A DNA stretch of 64,000 nt, from assembly GCA_039180025.1 (NCBI GenBank), contig JBCDDZ010000002.1, positions 62,001 to 126,000 on the forward strand, given 5' to 3'. The DNA is from Algisphaera sp039180025. Lineage in GTDB: Bacteria; Planctomycetota; Phycisphaerae; Phycisphaerales; Phycisphaeraceae. Below the pieces are notes generated by a model, which had not been told where the DNA came from, did not search any database, and saw only the letters and a program-made list of their open reading frames with translations. Every line of letters begins with the position of its first letter. Within the stretch, counting starts at the first letter, position 1. Position numbers and translations under genes: made by a program. This document shows, piece after piece, positions 26,331 through 35,720 of this stretch.

Positions 26331-28727
26331 ATGAATCATCCGGCCCGATTCAGCGCATGGCTCGTTTGGTGCGGCCTCTGTCTGTCGGCTATGCCTATTC
26401 GGGCCGAGGTCGTTTTCCCTGCGGACGCCGGGGTGATCAACGTGACCGATTTCGGCGTCACCCCCGACGACGGGGTCGATGACACCGCGGCCCTGCAGGC
26501 CTTGCTCGAGCAGAAGGTCGTCAAGCCCTCGGGCGGCGATGACCTGATTCTTTATTTTCCCGACGGGGTGTATCTTCTGTCGGACACGCTGCAGATCCCG
26601 CCGCCGGCCCGCTACATCAACCTCCAGGGGCAGAGCCAGTCGGGCACGATCCTGAAGCTGCAAGACCGCCTCCGGGTCCGGGGCAAGGCTTTCCAGGACG
26701 CGATGTTCAACTTCGGCAGCGGCTCGGCGGACCGCTTCGAAAACAGCCTCCGCGACCTGACGCTCGATGTCGGGGTCGGCAACCCTGCTGCCGTCGGGCT
26801 GCGATTCAACGCGTCGAACCAGGGCGTGGCCCGCGACCTCACGATCCGCAGCTCCGATCCGGACCGGGCGGGCGCGATCGGGCTCGACCTGGGATACAAC
26901 GGAACCATCGGGCCGCTGCTCATCAAAAACGTCACCATCGAGGGGTTCGACACCGGCATCCGCAGCCAGTACGAAGCCAACAGCAAAGTCCTCGAAGACA
27001 TCACGCTCCGCCACCAGAACCGGCTGGGTTGGCAAAACAGCAACACCGCCACGGTGATGGTGCGCAACCTCGTCAGTGAAAACCAGGTCCCCGTGATCGA
27101 CGTCGGCCCGGCACTCAGCCGCCCCAAGGGCGCGCGAGACCCGGGCAACGGCCGGCTGGTTCTCATCGGCGGGTCGTTCACCGGCACCGGCCGAGCCGCG
27201 AAGCACGCCGCGGTCCGCGTGCGCAACATCGTACCCCGCGTCTATCTCCGCGACGTACAAACCACCGGCTACGCCCAGGCCGTCCGCCGCGAAGCCCGGG
27301 CCAAGCAGGGCAACGTCGGGTTGCCCGACGGCCACGTCGAAGAGTACTGGTTCGGCGGCCCGGGGCTCGCGCGCCGCGGCGGGACGTTCCAAGCGTTTGA
27401 CAATACCCCCGATACCACCCTCGGGCTCCCCGTACGTGAGACGCCCTCGGCTCCCGATGAACCCCCGTCCGCGTGGGTCAGCCCCGCAGCCTTCGGGGGG
27501 GTGGCCAACGACGGCCAGGACGATACCACCGCGCTCCAGGCCGCGATCGACTCCGGCGCCCGGACGGTCTACCTGCCCCACGGCACGTGGCACGTGGAGG
27601 GCCGTGTGGAACTCCGCGGGAACGTCCACCGCCTCCTCGGCACGGAAGCCAGCCTCGAAACCACCGGAAACGGCCGCATCGTGCTCGGCGACCAGGGCCC
27701 CCATACCGTCGTGGTCGAGCGGATCAGTGGCCGGCTCGGCCGCGCCCCCCGGGTGACCTACGAGCACGATTCGGGCCGCACGTGGGTCTTCAAAAACGTG
27801 TCGCAGTGGCAGTACCACCCCGCGGCCGACGCGCCCGGCGACCTTTTCCTCGAAGACGTCGCCAGCGGGTCGCGACGCGGCGAGACCTTCCGCAATCAAA
27901 ATGTCTGGGCCCGCCAATACAACAACGAAGTGCCCGCCGATACCACCGACCCCGCCCGCCCCCAGGCCAAGATCACCGTCGATGCCGCCCGCCTATGGGT
28001 ACTGGGACTCAAAACCGAGGCCCCGGGCACCATCGTCAAGACCGTCAACGGCGGCCAAACCGAACTGCTCGGCGTCTACCGCAACGGCCCGGGCGCCTCG
28101 GGCCCCGACAACCCCGCCTTTGTCACCGAAGACGCCGCGCTCTGTGTCGTCGTTTTCTCGATCCGGCCCAACAACGCAGGCTACGCCCTGTACGCCCGTG
28201 AAACCCGCGACGGCGTCACCGTGGATGTCCCGCGTTTCAACAAAGCCAACGTCTACTCCGCCTTCGATGACCGGGACCTTTGGCATCTCCGTCAAAGCGT
28301 TTACCTCGACAACGCGGACACCCGCGGCGTCACGCTCCGCGGCGATTGGACGACCGCGGCCCGCTTCGACGGCGGGTTCATCGGCGAAAACTACGCGGTC
28401 AGTCAAACGGTCGGCGACACCGCCGTCTTCGCCCCCGATCTGCCGGAAGGGGGCGTGTACGAGGTCGCGGTCCGCGGGGTCCGCCCCGGTGCCAGTCGGA
28501 ACGAGCCCGCGCCGAAACCCGCCGCCGCCGTCGAAGTCCGTAGCCTCGACGGGGTCCAGCAAGTGGCAATCAACCCGCGCAACGATGGCGGCCGCTGGGT
28601 CACGCTGGGCAATTTTCGTTTCGGCCCCGGAGAAGCCGGCCGGGTGGTCTATACCGTGACCGACGGTGAGGACACGGGTCTGGTGGTCGATGGTGTGCGG
28701 TTCACCCGAGTCAAGGATCTCGAATGA
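26331..28727 (+). CDS. Secreted tandem beta-helix protein (pectate_lyase_3 type)
   Basis: Secreted protein of 798 residues. A signal peptide (WLVWCGLCLSAMPIRA, cleavage before EVVFP at about residue 25) is followed by a first beta-helix start VINVTDFGVTPDDGVDDTAA and a second one at about residue 385 (VSPAAFGGVANDGQDDTTAL, then ARTVYLPHGTWHVEG). Two such starts in one chain resemble the paired helices of GH55 exo-beta-1,3-glucanases and some polygalacturonases. The last 100 residues (YEVAVRGVRPGAS) look like a beta-sandwich carbohydrate-binding end. Polysaccharide lyase or hydrolase activity is likely; the substrate is unknown. ATG 26331 gives the best signal peptide. Confidence 0.8.
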   Translation: MNHPARFSAWLVWCGLCLSAMPIRAEVVFPADAGVINVTDFGVTPDDGVDDTAALQALLEQKVVKPSGGDDLILYFPDGVYLLSDTLQIPPPARYINLQGQSQSGTILKLQDRLRVRGKAFQDAMFNFGSGSADRFENSLRDLTLDVGVGNPAAVGLRFNASNQGVARDLTIRSSDPDRAGAIGLDLGYNGTIGPLLIKNVTIEGFDTGIRSQYEANSKVLEDITLRHQNRLGWQNSNTATVMVRNLVSENQVPVIDVGPALSRPKGARDPGNGRLVLIGGSFTGTGRAAKHAAVRVRNIVPRVYLRDVQTTGYAQAVRREARAKQGNVGLPDGHVEEYWFGGPGLARRGGTFQAFDNTPDTTLGLPVRETPSAPDEPPSAWVSPAAFGGVANDGQDDTTALQAAIDSGARTVYLPHGTWHVEGRVELRGNVHRLLGTEASLETTGNGRIVLGDQGPHTVVVERISGRLGRAPRVTYEHDSGRTWVFKNVSQWQYHPAADAPGDLFLEDVASGSRRGETFRNQNVWARQYNNEVPADTTDPARPQAKITVDAARLWVLGLKTEAPGTIVKTVNGGQTELLGVYRNGPGASGPDNPAFVTEDAALCVVVFSIRPNNAGYALYARETRDGVTVDVPRFNKANVYSAFDDRDLWHLRQSVYLDNADTRGVTLRGDWTTAARFDGGFIGENYAVSQTVGDTAVFAPDLPEGGVYEVAVRGVRPGASRNEPAPKPAAAVEVRSLDGVQQVAINPRNDGGRWVTLGNFRFGPGEAGRVVYTVTDGEDTGLVVDGVRFTRVKDLE

Positions 28728-28883
28728 ATTCCCGATTTCAGCGTAAGCAAGGGGCGGGTCGGGTTGCCTCTATTTTGAAAGAGCGGTCGCTGGCCCCGGC
28801 TCGTGGCGGGCGAAGGCCGCCTGCCGTGCGGGCACGTCCACGGCTTCTTCGCCGTGTCCGGGCCCCTCTGTCTGCCACCCCCG

Positions 28884-29720
28884 TTACCCCTTGATCGCCC
28901 CCGCGGCCAGCCCGCGGACGAACCAGCGCATGGTGAAAGTAAATAGCACCAGCAGCGGGATCGACGAGATCGCGTAGCCCGCCATCAGCTCGCCCCACTG
29001 CTTGACGTACTCCCCCTCCAGCCGAAGGAGCCCGACGGGGATCGTGAGCTTTTCGTCGTCCCGCAGCACGATTAGCGGCAGCATGACGTTGTTCCAATGG
29101 CCCAGGAAGTCCAGGATGGCGACGGTCGCCATGATCGGGGCGGACATGGGCAGGACGATCGAGATGATCTGTCGCAAGTGGCCGGCCCCGTCGATCTGCG
29201 CGGATTCAAACAACTCTTTCGGGATATCTTCAATGAACTGTTTCATGATAAAGATGCCGACGACCTGCCCCCCCGCGCCGCCGACGATGACCAGGGCCCA
29301 GAGGTTGTTCACCAGGCCCATGTTGCGGATCAGCCAGAACATCGTTACCAGCGTCGCCGCGGTGCCCGGCAGGAACATCGAGGCCACGATCCCGTAATAG
29401 ATAATGTTTCGCCCGCGGAACCGGTAACGCGCTAGCGCATACGCGGTCAGCGTCATCATCGTCATGCCGATCACCATCGCGGTCAGCGAGACGAAGATCG
29501 AGTTGGCGATGTAGAACCGCACCCCGTCCCAGGCTTTGGCCCAGTTGCCCCACCGCCAGGTCGAGATCGCGTCGAAGAAAAACGGGTTGGCCTGATACTG
29601 CGCGTTGGTTTTGAAGCTGATCGCGAACGTCACCACCAGCGGGTACAACGCGAACAGCAGCACGAACAGGACGATCGCATACTTCACGCCTTCCGCGGTT
29701 TTATTGATCTTGCGTGGCAT
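28884..29720 (-). CDS. Carbohydrate ABC transporter permease (MalG-type)
   Basis: Inner-membrane permease of 278 residues with six helices. The first helix is YAIVLFVLLFALYPLVVTFA, and the EAA loop reads ELFESAQIDGAGHLRQIISI at about residues 172-191, the site that contacts the ATPase. The end, WFVRGLAAGAIKG, is the standard MalG-type C-terminus. It works with the larger permease encoded five bases upstream and the binding protein before that. No ATPase gene is present nearby; such systems often share one MsmK-like ATPase encoded elsewhere. Last gene of the minus-strand operon, convergent with the beta-helix gene. Confidence 0.93.
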   Translation of the reverse strand: MPRKINKTAEGVKYAIVLFVLLFALYPLVVTFAISFKTNAQYQANPFFFDAISTWRWGNWAKAWDGVRFYIANSIFVSLTAMVIGMTMMTLTAYALARYRFRGRNIIYYGIVASMFLPGTAATLVTMFWLIRNMGLVNNLWALVIVGGAGGQVVGIFIMKQFIEDIPKELFESAQIDGAGHLRQIISIVLPMSAPIMATVAILDFLGHWNNVMLPLIVLRDDEKLTIPVGLLRLEGEYVKQWGELMAGYAISSIPLLVLFTFTMRWFVRGLAAGAIKG

Positions 29721-29724
29721 ACCG

Positions 29725-31248
29725 CTATTTCTCGACTTTCACGTATTTCTGGTACACGATCGTTAGAAGCAAAATAATCACGAACAGCACCATGCCCAGG
29801 GCACACGCATAGCCGTAACGCAAATCGCTGAACGCCGACTTGTACATGTACAGCCCCGGCACCATCCCGACGTTGCCGGGCCCGCCGTCTTCCCCCAGAA
29901 GAATCAGGAAGAACTCAAACCCCGTGAGCGTCCCGATCGTCATGAAGATCAGGTTGATGCGGACCTGGGTCATAATCAGCGGCAGTTCGATCTTAAACAG
30001 CGTCCCGATCGGGCCGACGCCGTCCAGCTCCGCCGCTTCGTAGACGTCCTGACCGATCTGCTGCAGCCCCGCCAGATAGATCAGCACCCCGATTGTGCTC
30101 ACCCAAGGAAAGCCCCAGAGGATCAGCGACGGGAGCACCAGGTCTTGATTGCCCAGCCACGCCGGCCGGCCCTCTACAAACTGGTTGGTCGGCTCGGTCC
30201 AGATCATCCCCAACGCCACCAGCAGCGCACCGCCCCCGGCCAGCACTCCGCCGGACCAGCGGAGGATCTCGGGCGCGGTCAGACGCGGCGCCTTGGCGTA
30301 GACCAGTTCGGCGAACGTGATCCCCGCCGCGATCAGCAGGGGCAAACGCCAGAGCTGCCCCCAGCACGCCCAGATCCCGAAAATAAGCAGGAACGGCCAA
30401 ATCACCCACCCCGACCCCATCCCCTTGGCCAGCCCAAACAGCAGCAGCACCAGGCCCACCCCCGCCAACGCCATGCCTGTCGACCCGGTGAGCGCCAGCA
30501 CGCCCAGCATCGGCGACACCCACGCCGTGACCAGCAGCACCACGTAGCCCAGCCAACGCCGCGGGTCGGTCCGCCGCTGCACCATCAGCGTCAGCAGCAC
30601 CCCGCCGAGCAGGATCATCGCCCACACCCCACCGAAGATCGGCGTTACCCCGCCGTCAATCACCGGCCGCAACGCCGAAGCAATCACCGGCATCGCCCCG
30701 GGCGCGCCGTCCGTGCCGTCGAGCCAGTGCAGCACCGACATCGCCCCCGTCGCGTTGAGCAGGCGGTTGAGCAGGCCGAAGTCCGGGTCGTAAAAACTCT
30801 TCCAGACCAGCAGCCACACGATCCCGGGGATCACCATCGGGATCACGAACGACACCTGAAACAGGTAACGCCAGCGGTCCGAAATGATCCGGTGCAGCGC
30901 GATCGCCGCGATGATCGCCGGCCACATCTTGAACAGGTTCGCGATCAGCATGATCATGATCACGCGGAAAGATTGCCAAAACAAAGGGTCCGCGAACGCA
31001 TCGAGAAAGTGCTTGGTCCCGATGAACTCTTCGATCCGGCCCGGGGTCCAGCGGTAGGTCGACTTGATAAACACGTCGAGCTTCGGGTAGTAGCTGAACA
31101 CCGCCATCGAAACGATGGTGGGCACCATCAACAGGTAGATCCCCAGGTACCGCTGGCCCGTGTTGCGCAGGCGGGAGCGCAGCGTACGGCGGGGCGGGGG
31201 GGCCAGGTCCGGGCGTTTGAGCGTGGTGGGGGTGGAGACAGAACTCAT
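29725..31248 (-). CDS. Carbohydrate ABC transporter permease (MalF-type), enlarged
   Basis: Membrane permease of 507 residues, far above the usual 290-320. It starts like a normal MalF-type protein (YLGIYLLMVPTIVSMAVFSY; RWRYLFQVSFVIPMVIPGIV) and ends like one, with the EAA loop QDVYEAAELDGVGPIGTLFK at about residue 402. Between about residues 175 and 365 it carries an insertion with five or so extra hydrophobic segments (WAMILLGGVLLTLMVQ; YVVLLVTAWVSPMLGVLALT; and others). The insertion is in frame with similar codon use, so it is not a sequencing artefact by appearance. It pairs with the MalG-type permease. Confidence 0.88.
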   Translation of the reverse strand: MSSVSTPTTLKRPDLAPPPRRTLRSRLRNTGQRYLGIYLLMVPTIVSMAVFSYYPKLDVFIKSTYRWTPGRIEEFIGTKHFLDAFADPLFWQSFRVIMIMLIANLFKMWPAIIAAIALHRIISDRWRYLFQVSFVIPMVIPGIVWLLVWKSFYDPDFGLLNRLLNATGAMSVLHWLDGTDGAPGAMPVIASALRPVIDGGVTPIFGGVWAMILLGGVLLTLMVQRRTDPRRWLGYVVLLVTAWVSPMLGVLALTGSTGMALAGVGLVLLLFGLAKGMGSGWVIWPFLLIFGIWACWGQLWRLPLLIAAGITFAELVYAKAPRLTAPEILRWSGGVLAGGGALLVALGMIWTEPTNQFVEGRPAWLGNQDLVLPSLILWGFPWVSTIGVLIYLAGLQQIGQDVYEAAELDGVGPIGTLFKIELPLIMTQVRINLIFMTIGTLTGFEFFLILLGEDGGPGNVGMVPGLYMYKSAFSDLRYGYACALGMVLFVIILLLTIVYQKYVKVEK

Positions 31249-31294
31249 AGATTACCGAGGGACACGGCGGAAAAAGAAAGGCGAGGCTTTTGAG

Positions 31295-33208
31295 TTAGTA
31301 GCTCGGGAAAGGCTCGTCGGGGAATTGCTGTTGCCAATAGACGCGGTTTAGGATCCCGTTGTGCTTGAGCACCGAACGCCGAACCACCCGGCGGAGGCCC
31401 TCGCCCGCTTCGGGTTCGTCTTGAAGCAGCGCGAGGGCCGCCTGCACCGCGATGGCGGACTCCGCGTTGCGGATGCGGTCGAGGTCGGTACGCCACGCCT
31501 CGAAGTGCACCCGATCCACACCCGATCGCGGGTCTTCCGCCGCCCCGCGGATGCGCTGCTTGAACTCCTCGAAGCTGATGTCACCGGCGATATAGTTTTT
31601 GAACTGCCCGGTGTACAGCGTCCGCATACTCAGGGCGTTGCCGCCGTCGGGCGCAAGCCGCAAGTCCGGAGCGAGGCCATAAGGGTCGGGCGCGAACGCG
31701 GTAATCTGCGGGGCCGGCGCCGCGCCCGCGATGATGGGCAGCCAGTTCGTCTCGCGGTTGAACTGCTCATTGATCCGGAGGCTGGTCAGGAATTTCAGGA
31801 AATCGAGTGCCCAGGCTTTGTTCGGCGACCGCTGGTAGACCATGAACCGACCCTCGCCGTTGGCGTTGGCTGCGCTCGCGGGGTACTTCGCGTAAGACGA
31901 CCAGCGTTCCCCCGGGCCGGGGATGGGAAAATCCATCACGCCCACGGAAAACCGGTAGCCCCGGCGCTCGACCCCTTCCACGACGGTCACTTCCTGGCCG
32001 CTGGCCGCGCTGGTGGGCGTGTCTTCTTCCGAGCCGACCACCACGCCTTCGCACGCATCGAAGATGCTCTTTGCGTCGAATAAACCCGTGGCGAGCATCC
32101 CGGCATGGCCGGACACAAACCGCCGTCGCGCCTGTTCCCGGTCGAGCCCGAGAAAGCCCGGAGGGAACTGCCGGCAGATCGCACTGATGCAATCGAAATA
32201 CGCCGTCATCGCCGGGTCATCGAAGCTCCAGGCCCCCGCCTTCCAGCCCGTCCATGTCTCGGCCCCCGAGACCAGTCGGTCCTGATTTAAATTGACCGAC
32301 TCGGAATACTGCGAAGTGAACGGCACCAGGTAACGCTTCGCAAACACCACGTCGCTGTACGTACTCCCGGAGATCGGCACCAGCAAGTTGTCATCTCTAA
32401 GACGGCCGATCTCCCAGATCGCCCCGCAAACCATCAACATCTGCCCGAGGGTTTCGGGCGGGCTGTCGCCTTCCAGCCACTCGCCCAAGGCCGGGGTATC
32501 CGGCACGTATCCGGTTTCGGTTTCGCCCGTGGCCGGTTTCAGCAGCAACGCCTCGAACCATGCGGGCCTCTCCGACGCCGCCCACGCCCGCCGCATCAGC
32601 GCCTTGGCCTCGGCCATCAGCGTCTGGTTGTAGTAGATCTTCGTGCCCCCCAGCGAGCTGGTCGGCACGGAAAAATAATCCTGCAGCTCGCCGTTCCACC
32701 CGGCCTGCATCCCGTCCACAAACGTCTCCCGCCACGACCGATTCGCCAGCGACGCCGCACGCTCCGCCGAGAGGTACGGCGGCGCGTTGTACGGATTCGG
32801 TTTTTCTCCCGCCTGCCCGACCGATTCGAAATACTGCGCGATCCCCGCACCCGCGACCGTTTTGCTCCGGCTCTGTTGCTGGCAGAGATCCGGGGCCGTG
32901 CCGCTCACCGTGTGTACGTTGAGGATCTGTGAGTACACCCGTTCGGTGACGTCGAGCTGCTGAATCTCGATATTCGCTTCCTGAACGTGGGGCAGCGCGT
33001 TGTACTCGTCGATCACCCGCTGGAGCGCTTCCCGGTAGCCCGGCTCGAGCTGCCAGTGCATCATCCGCACGATCCGCCGGCCGTCGGTATCGTCCTTGCC
33101 CTTCGGCTCGGACGGATGCGACAACACCGTGAGCACACTGACCACGTAAGCCCCGAGCACCAACACCAATCCGATCCCGTTCGCATTCAAGAAATAACGC
33201 GGCTTCAT
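31295..33208 (-). CDS. Extracellular solute-binding protein, membrane anchored
   Basis: Periplasmic sugar-binding protein of 637 residues, longer than the usual 420-450. It has an N-terminal hydrophobic segment (GIGLVLVLGAYVVSVLTVLS, about residues 11-30) without a lipobox or clear cleavage site, so it is probably held by a membrane anchor. The domain begins at IVRMMHWQLEPGYREALQRV and has the family feature of a hinge and bound-sugar aromatic residues (AWALDFLKFLTSLRINEQFN at about 475). It is the first transporter component of the operon and overlaps the preceding lipoprotein gene by four bases. The ligand is unknown, but the surrounding genes suggest a saccharide. Confidence 0.85.
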   Translation of the reverse strand: MKPRYFLNANGIGLVLVLGAYVVSVLTVLSHPSEPKGKDDTDGRRIVRMMHWQLEPGYREALQRVIDEYNALPHVQEANIEIQQLDVTERVYSQILNVHTVSGTAPDLCQQQSRSKTVAGAGIAQYFESVGQAGEKPNPYNAPPYLSAERAASLANRSWRETFVDGMQAGWNGELQDYFSVPTSSLGGTKIYYNQTLMAEAKALMRRAWAASERPAWFEALLLKPATGETETGYVPDTPALGEWLEGDSPPETLGQMLMVCGAIWEIGRLRDDNLLVPISGSTYSDVVFAKRYLVPFTSQYSESVNLNQDRLVSGAETWTGWKAGAWSFDDPAMTAYFDCISAICRQFPPGFLGLDREQARRRFVSGHAGMLATGLFDAKSIFDACEGVVVGSEEDTPTSAASGQEVTVVEGVERRGYRFSVGVMDFPIPGPGERWSSYAKYPASAANANGEGRFMVYQRSPNKAWALDFLKFLTSLRINEQFNRETNWLPIIAGAAPAPQITAFAPDPYGLAPDLRLAPDGGNALSMRTLYTGQFKNYIAGDISFEEFKQRIRGAAEDPRSGVDRVHFEAWRTDLDRIRNAESAIAVQAALALLQDEPEAGEGLRRVVRRSVLKHNGILNRVYWQQQFPDEPFPSY

Positions 33209-34275
33209 GGGGCAGGCTCCGACGAGTCAGCAGGGTCGATCAAGTAAAACTCCTCGATCGCGGGGATCTCGATTTCCAGGGCCGGGTGAGCCTCGGCCAG
33301 CACCCCCAACGCGAGCTGCGCTTCGAACGCGCGGCCGCTGCGGGGTGTCTCGGTGATGATGCGCTGGTAGTACCGCGCCGCCGTCTCCGGGTCATTGAGC
33401 TGCTCGGCCGAGACCTGGGCGATCAGCCAATACAGCGAAGGGATCACCGTGGGCTCGATAAAACCTACCGCGTCCGCCTGCCGATAATTCTCGATCGCCA
33501 GCCCCGGCTCCTGGGTGATCTGCAAGTGGACTTGCCCGAGGTATTCCCAGATCACCGAGGCGTACGGCGATTCGGGCTGTTCCGCGATCCACGACGCTAT
33601 GAATAGAAGCCCTTCGCGGACCGAGGCCGGGTTGTCGTACCGTTGCACGAAGGTGTCGGCGTATCGCAGCGCGGCTTCCCCGGCGATCGCCGCCTCCGGC
33701 CAAGTCTCGAGGACTTCCGAGTAATACCGGCGGGCCGCCTCCAAGTCGGTCCGGTCCTGCCTGTGGTCCTGAATCTCCGCGAGCCGGCCCAGATTCAGCA
33801 GGCTACGCGGCGCGAACTCCGAGGCCGGCGACCGCTCCACTAACTCAGCATAAAGATCCGCCGCTTCCTGGATCATCCGCGGCGAGGGCGGGGTCCGGTT
33901 CTGGGCCGCGGTCGCCATGCCGAACGTCGCCCGCGACCAATTGTTTTCAGCGTCTGCAGAATCCCCTTCGGTTTCCTCTGCGCGTCGCCGAATCTCCGCA
34001 AACAGCCCGTAGGCTCGATCAAAGTTGTAATACGACAGCTCATCCGTCGCTTGCGTCAGCAATTCCGCGTCGGTCTGACCCGTGAAATCCGCATCGCCAC
34101 AGCCCGTGGCCCACAACACCCATCCTAAAAAAAGTGCAGCCCCGACTCGCCGCCAAAGGCAGCTTGACCGCCGCCCCACGCGTGCCGCTTTTCTGCATCG
34201 AGCACTCACAATCGAGACGCGATCGGAGAGAGTTGGGGTTCGGTACGTAAACAAATTAGGAGAGAACAGGATCAA
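33205..34275 (-). CDS. TPR-containing lipoprotein of the ABC operon
   Basis: Protein of up to 356 residues. A hydrophobic segment ends in FLGWVLWATGCGD at about residue 59, where Cys looks like a lipobox Cys, so it is probably an exported lipoprotein. The true start may then be internal, since about 40 residues precede the signal. The remainder is helical and TPR-like, with repeats such as ELSYYNFDRAYGLFAEIRRR, ARRYYSEVLETWPEAAIAGE and AARYYQRIITETPRSGRAFE. It is first in the operon and overlaps the binding-protein start by four bases. A scaffold or capture role for the uptake system is a reasonable guess; nothing more specific can be said. Confidence 0.7.
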   Translation of the reverse strand: MILFSPNLFTYRTPTLSDRVSIVSARCRKAARVGRRSSCLWRRVGAALFLGWVLWATGCGDADFTGQTDAELLTQATDELSYYNFDRAYGLFAEIRRRAEETEGDSADAENNWSRATFGMATAAQNRTPPSPRMIQEAADLYAELVERSPASEFAPRSLLNLGRLAEIQDHRQDRTDLEAARRYYSEVLETWPEAAIAGEAALRYADTFVQRYDNPASVREGLLFIASWIAEQPESPYASVIWEYLGQVHLQITQEPGLAIENYRQADAVGFIEPTVIPSLYWLIAQVSAEQLNDPETAARYYQRIITETPRSGRAFEAQLALGVLAEAHPALEIEIPAIEEFYLIDPADSSEPAP

Positions 34276-34593
34276 GAACGGGATGCCTTAAAGATGGCTA
34301 CAGCGGAAGTGACGGGAAAATACCGATAAATTATTATCAAAAAACATCTTATTTAGGATTAGAGATGATTTTTAGCAAAATTGCGACAATAGCCCTTGAC
34401 AGAATAGCGAGGTGATCAATACTATGTCAATACGTATATATTTAAAAAGCTATTCGTATTGCATCGGTAACGACGTTGGGTATGAAATTTTTTTCACAGA
34501 TTCTTGGAATTATATTCGTATTGTTCTAAGATATAACCCCTAATGCATTTCTAGGTGGTTTAGTACACCTCTCCCTTCTTTTGGTTTCAATCG
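34276..34593. promoter_or_regulatory. AT-rich divergent promoter region
   Basis: Spacer of 318 bases between the ABC operon (minus) and a LacI gene (plus), markedly AT-rich against the high-GC surroundings. It should contain promoters for both directions. Besides the promoter/operator candidate at 34396-34430, a LacI-like half-site pair AACG-A-CGTT lies at 34469-34477. No coding frame is supported. Confidence 0.6.
34396..34430 (+). promoter_or_regulatory. Candidate promoter with overlapping inverted repeat
   Basis: TTGACA at 34396-34401 matches the -35 consensus, and AATACT at 34418-34423 (16-base spacing) is a moderate -10. The same span is bounded by an inverted repeat, TTGACA at one end and TGTCAA at the other, with 9 of 11 arm bases pairing. 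A regulator bound here would cover the promoter. The neighbouring LacI protein is the obvious candidate. Confidence 0.4.
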
Positions 34594-35640
34594 ATGTCCG
34601 TGACTCAATCTGATATTGCGAGCAAGTTAGGCGTGAGCCAGTTCGTGGTATCTAACGCTCTGCGCAATACGGACCGGGTGTCCGCCAAAACCCGCCAGCG
34701 GGTGATGGAGGCGGTTGAAGCCCTCAACTACCGTCCTAATTCTGCGGCTCGTGCCACACGAGAGGGCCGTTTCGGCTGTATTAATCTCCTTCTGAGCGCT
34801 AACGAAGTCCGTAGCGCTCTGCCGCCCAAGCTGCTCTTCGGCATCGAAAGTGCCCTCTCGGCCCAGAGCGTCGACCTTACCATCACCCGAGTCCCCGACG
34901 AAAAACTCGCGGACTCCGGATATCTCCCGCGGTTCCTTTGTGAACGTAACTGCGACGGGGTCATCGTCAACTATACCGACCACTGCCCGGAAGCCTTCAT
35001 CCGGCAGATCGAACGCAACCACCTGCCCTGCGTTTGGCTCAACAACAAACGCGACGCCGACTGTGTTTACCCCGACGACCACCACGCCGGCGAATTGGCC
35101 GCCAACCAGCTCATCGAACGCGGCTTCCGCGACATTGTGTTCATCGACTACGCCCACGGCGACGGCCAAGACCCGGACACGCACTACAGCTCTCGAGACC
35201 GCGAAGCGGGCTACCGCGGGGCGATCGAAAGCCACGGCCTACGCCTCCGCATCGTCCGGCCCCCGCACAACCTACCCGTAGCCGATCGGCTGGATTACTC
35301 CCGTCAATGGCTGCGGCAGGAAGACCGCCCCGAAGCAGTTCTCTGCTATTCCGAAGCCGACGGCATGCCCTTTGTCATGGCCGCAATGTCTACCGGCCTA
35401 AAGATCCCTACGGACCTCTTCGTAGGAGTCATCTCGAATCGGCCGATCACGATGCCCGGCTACAACATGACTCTTGCTCGCGTCCCCGAGTACGACACCG
35501 GTGTGGCGGTAGCGGAAGCCTTACTTAAAAAAATAAGCCAACCCGACGTGCCCCTGCCCCCGCGTGCCATTGCATTCAAGCCCTCCCGGCCCCCCCCACG
35601 TCAAGACGACTTAGTTCATCCGTGTTTCGTTCACGGGTGA
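34594..35640 (+). CDS. LacI family transcriptional regulator
   Basis: DNA-binding regulator of 348 residues. The N-terminal helix-turn-helix VTQSDIASKLGVSQFVVSNA (residues 2-21) and the hinge helix region NYRPNSAARATREGR are followed by a periplasmic-binding-like sensor domain (INLLLSANEVRSALPPKLLF onward). The sensor should bind a sugar or derivative and control DNA binding. It lies divergent to the ABC transporter operon and upstream of the PEP-CTERM gene, so it likely controls the transporter and perhaps itself. The C-terminus is of normal length. Confidence 0.92.
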   Translation: MSVTQSDIASKLGVSQFVVSNALRNTDRVSAKTRQRVMEAVEALNYRPNSAARATREGRFGCINLLLSANEVRSALPPKLLFGIESALSAQSVDLTITRVPDEKLADSGYLPRFLCERNCDGVIVNYTDHCPEAFIRQIERNHLPCVWLNNKRDADCVYPDDHHAGELAANQLIERGFRDIVFIDYAHGDGQDPDTHYSSRDREAGYRGAIESHGLRLRIVRPPHNLPVADRLDYSRQWLRQEDRPEAVLCYSEADGMPFVMAAMSTGLKIPTDLFVGVISNRPITMPGYNMTLARVPEYDTGVAVAEALLKKISQPDVPLPPRAIAFKPSRPPPRQDDLVHPCFVHG

Positions 35641-35720
35641 TGGATTCTACGCCCCGCTCTGTTTTTGTTACCTGATTTCGTTTCATTGTTCATTTTCTCT
35701 CAATATGGAGGTATTCGTTG

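Noticed and set aside
28728..28883. Possible hairpin (CACGGC with GCCGTG) between convergent genes
   Set aside because: The stem is only six bases and lacks a T-run, so it is not a convincing terminator in either direction.
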